A stretch of DNA of 5,647 bases, from NCBI GenBank assembly GCA_031282905.1, contig JAITCV010000125.1, forward strand, positions 1 to 5,647. Direction: 5' to 3'. The notes beneath the pieces were generated by a model. The model saw only the letters and a program-made list of their open reading frames with translations, was not told the origin of the DNA and did not search any database. Of this stretch, positions 4,847 through 5,647 are shown piece after piece; the first letter of the stretch is position 1; the number at the start of each line of letters is the position of its first letter. A program made the position numbers and the translations under genes. The stretch is from Azoarcus sp. (GTDB lineage: Bacteria; Pseudomonadota; Gammaproteobacteria; Burkholderiales; Rhodocyclaceae).

Positions 4847-5136
4847 GCGAAAACGACATCAGCGTCACCGAAGGCAGCGGTAACGTCTTCGTCGATTTGG
4901 GCTTTGAGCCCGCCGAGGCCGAAGTAATGAAGCTGCGTGCCGAGGTGATGATCCGTATCGCCCAGCAGTTGAAGGCGCAGGGCTGGACACAGGCCGAGGC
5001 CGCGCGCCGGCTGGGCATCACGCAACCGCGCGTGTCCCGGCTCATCAAGGGCAAGGTGGAAGACTTCAGTCTGGATAAGCTGCTGACTCTGGCAACCCGC
5101 GCCGGCTTGCACCCGGAATTGCGGCTGTCCCCATGA
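4843..5136 (+). CDS. XRE-family HTH antitoxin (HigA2-like, HTH_37 type), 97 aa
   Basis: The N-terminal part carries GSGNVFVDLGFEPAEAEVMK (11-30), the hallmark of this antitoxin family. It is followed by a DNA-binding helix-turn-helix at about 48-71 (WTQAEAARRLGITQPRVSRL, then IKGK), and then FSLDKLLTLATRAGL. Known role: binds and neutralises the Gp49/HigB-like toxin and represses the shared promoter. It starts inside the toxin stop codon (ATGA, 4843-4846), which couples the two proteins. Length and all segments are normal, so it is presumably functional. The near-palindrome at 4492-4511 is the likely operator. Confidence 0.9.
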   Translation: MSENDISVTEGSGNVFVDLGFEPAEAEVMKLRAEVMIRIAQQLKAQGWTQAEAARRLGITQPRVSRLIKGKVEDFSLDKLLTLATRAGLHPELRLSP

Positions 5137-5150
5137 TGTAGTTCGCATAG

Positions 5151-5177
5151 GTTGGGGTGAGCGAAGCGAACCCCAAC
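5151..5177. repeat. Hairpin repeat between convergent toxin-antitoxin loci
   Basis: GTTGGGGT (5151-5158) and ACCCCAAC (5170-5177) form a perfect 8-bp stem around GAGCGAAGCGA. The motif GGGGTGAGCGAAGCGAACCCC is a dispersed hairpin I recall from several proteobacterial genomes. It sits exactly between two converging genes, 14 bp after one stop and 8 bp before the other, so it may help end both transcripts. It lacks a U-tract. Confidence 0.6.
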
Positions 5178-5185
5178 ACAACCCA

Positions 5186-5485
5186 CTACGCGGACTGGAT
5201 CGGCTGCACCGCGAGGCGCAGGCCCATCGCCTTGAGAATCGCCGACAGGCTGCGAATTTCTGGGTTGCCCTTGGCCGACAGCGTGCGGTAGATGTGCGTG
5301 CCGTTGATCTGCGCCTTCTCGGCCACCTTCGACACGCCACCGAACGCTTTCGTCATCTGGCGAAGGGCAATCAGAAGCTCGCCCTGATCGCCGTCCTCCA
5401 GGATGCTGTTCAGCAACTCCACCGCATAGGCCGGGTCTTTGCGGAAGGCTTCGGCCATTACGTCATCATGCGCTCGATCTCTCAT
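5186..5485 (-). CDS. Addiction-module antidote protein (HTH type), 99 aa, orphaned
   Basis: The protein has the pattern of the 'probable addiction module antidote' family. An N-terminal segment has FRKDPAYAVELLNSILEDGD (15-34) and ALRQMTKAFGGVSKVAEKAQI (40-60). The helix-turn-helix ends INGTHIYRTLSAKGNPE (60-76), and the C-terminus is LSAILKAMGLRLAV. Known role: DNA-binding antitoxin that neutralises a small RelE/ParE-like killer encoded just upstream. ATG 5485 was chosen for its AGGAG site (8 nt spacing) and its overlap with the killer stop codon; the longer frame from 5584 reads through the killer gene and has no family match. The antidote is intact while the killer is broken. Confidence 0.88.
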   Translation of the reverse strand: MRDRAHDDVMAEAFRKDPAYAVELLNSILEDGDQGELLIALRQMTKAFGGVSKVAEKAQINGTHIYRTLSAKGNPEIRSLSAILKAMGLRLAVQPIQSA

Positions 5486-5647
5486 CGCTCTTTCTCCTGT
5501 TTCAAGTTGTTGCGCTGCCAGTCCCACCAGTATTCGCACGCCTTCGCCATGTCGGCGTCCTGCGAACGCTTGATGCCGCCGCAAAGCAGCAAGACTACGG
5601 TCCTACATCGATACGAAGCTCCCACACTCCTTCCCTGCATGGTTTGT
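5482..5647 (-). pseudogene. Addiction-module killer toxin (RelE/ParE-like), disrupted by an internal deletion, 5' end beyond the window
   Basis: Read leftwards from the window edge, one frame gives KPCREGVWELRIDVGP and then a stop (5597-5595). A second frame starts at the same place and gives VVLLLCGGIKRSQDADMAKACEYWWDW, in pieces, through LKQEKER to a TGA overlapping the antidote ATG. These are the two halves of a killer protein: family members read ...WELRI..GPGYRVYY....VVLLLCGGDK..Q..DI.... The GYRVYY segment, with the strand carrying catalytic residues, is missing. The junction lies at ACCG (5601-5598). The deletion therefore removed roughly 10-13 codons plus one base and shifted the frame. 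The C-terminal half still keeps codon sense, so the loss looks recent. A functional alternative start inside the second half is unlikely. Confidence 0.85.

Noticed and set aside
5486..5584. N-terminal extension of the antidote from 5584
   Set aside because: These codons overlap the killer gene remnant in another frame; the ATG at 5485 has an AGGAG site and fits the family length.
1..5647. CRISPR array, tRNA or rRNA genes
   Set aside because: No regularly spaced direct repeats, cloverleaf-like segments or ribosomal RNA signatures were seen on either strand.

Overview
The window looks like a GC-rich proteobacterial chromosome. A chitin-using beta- or gammaproteobacterium is the best guess, from the chitoporin-like porin, the diacetylchitobiose/cellobiose-type PTS permease, the proteobacterial toxin-antitoxin families and the dispersed palindromic repeats. 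The genus cannot be fixed from the sequence.

Left third (1-2865, minus strand): a compact operon read right to left. It opens with a 45-codon leader ORF that has a strong Shine-Dalgarno. Next comes a 739-residue fusion of a PTS IIC sugar permease to a c-di-GMP phosphodiesterase (EAL) domain, then an OprD/ChiP-type outer-membrane porin that runs off the left edge. Both junctions are ATGA overlaps, so translation of the three ORFs is probably coupled. The porin would let chito-oligosaccharides cross the outer membrane. The IIC part would bind or move the sugar in the inner membrane, and the EAL part could turn that into lower c-di-GMP. The leader region (2866-3000) holds a hairpin with a U-tract (possible attenuator) and a 24-bp palindrome (possible operator).

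Middle (about 3000-3606): no gene. It holds a bidirectional intrinsic terminator that no visible gene explains, one copy of a dispersed repeat with a central hairpin, a 7-bp GC-rich hairpin and a weak second terminator. A plus-strand gene of unknown function (186 aa from its ATG) follows at 3625-4185.

Right third (4186-5647): the intergenic stretch 4186-4519 contains a 146-bp MITE-like unit with 20-bp terminal inverted repeats. Inside it is an inverted, diverged copy of the repeat at 3183-3274. After it comes an intact RelE/HigB-like toxin and HTH antitoxin pair on the plus strand, apparently with a promoter that would give a leaderless toxin mRNA. Converging on it from the right, across a hairpin repeat, is a second toxin-antitoxin locus. 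Its antidote is intact, but its killer gene has lost an internal segment and is out of frame, leaving an orphan antitoxin.
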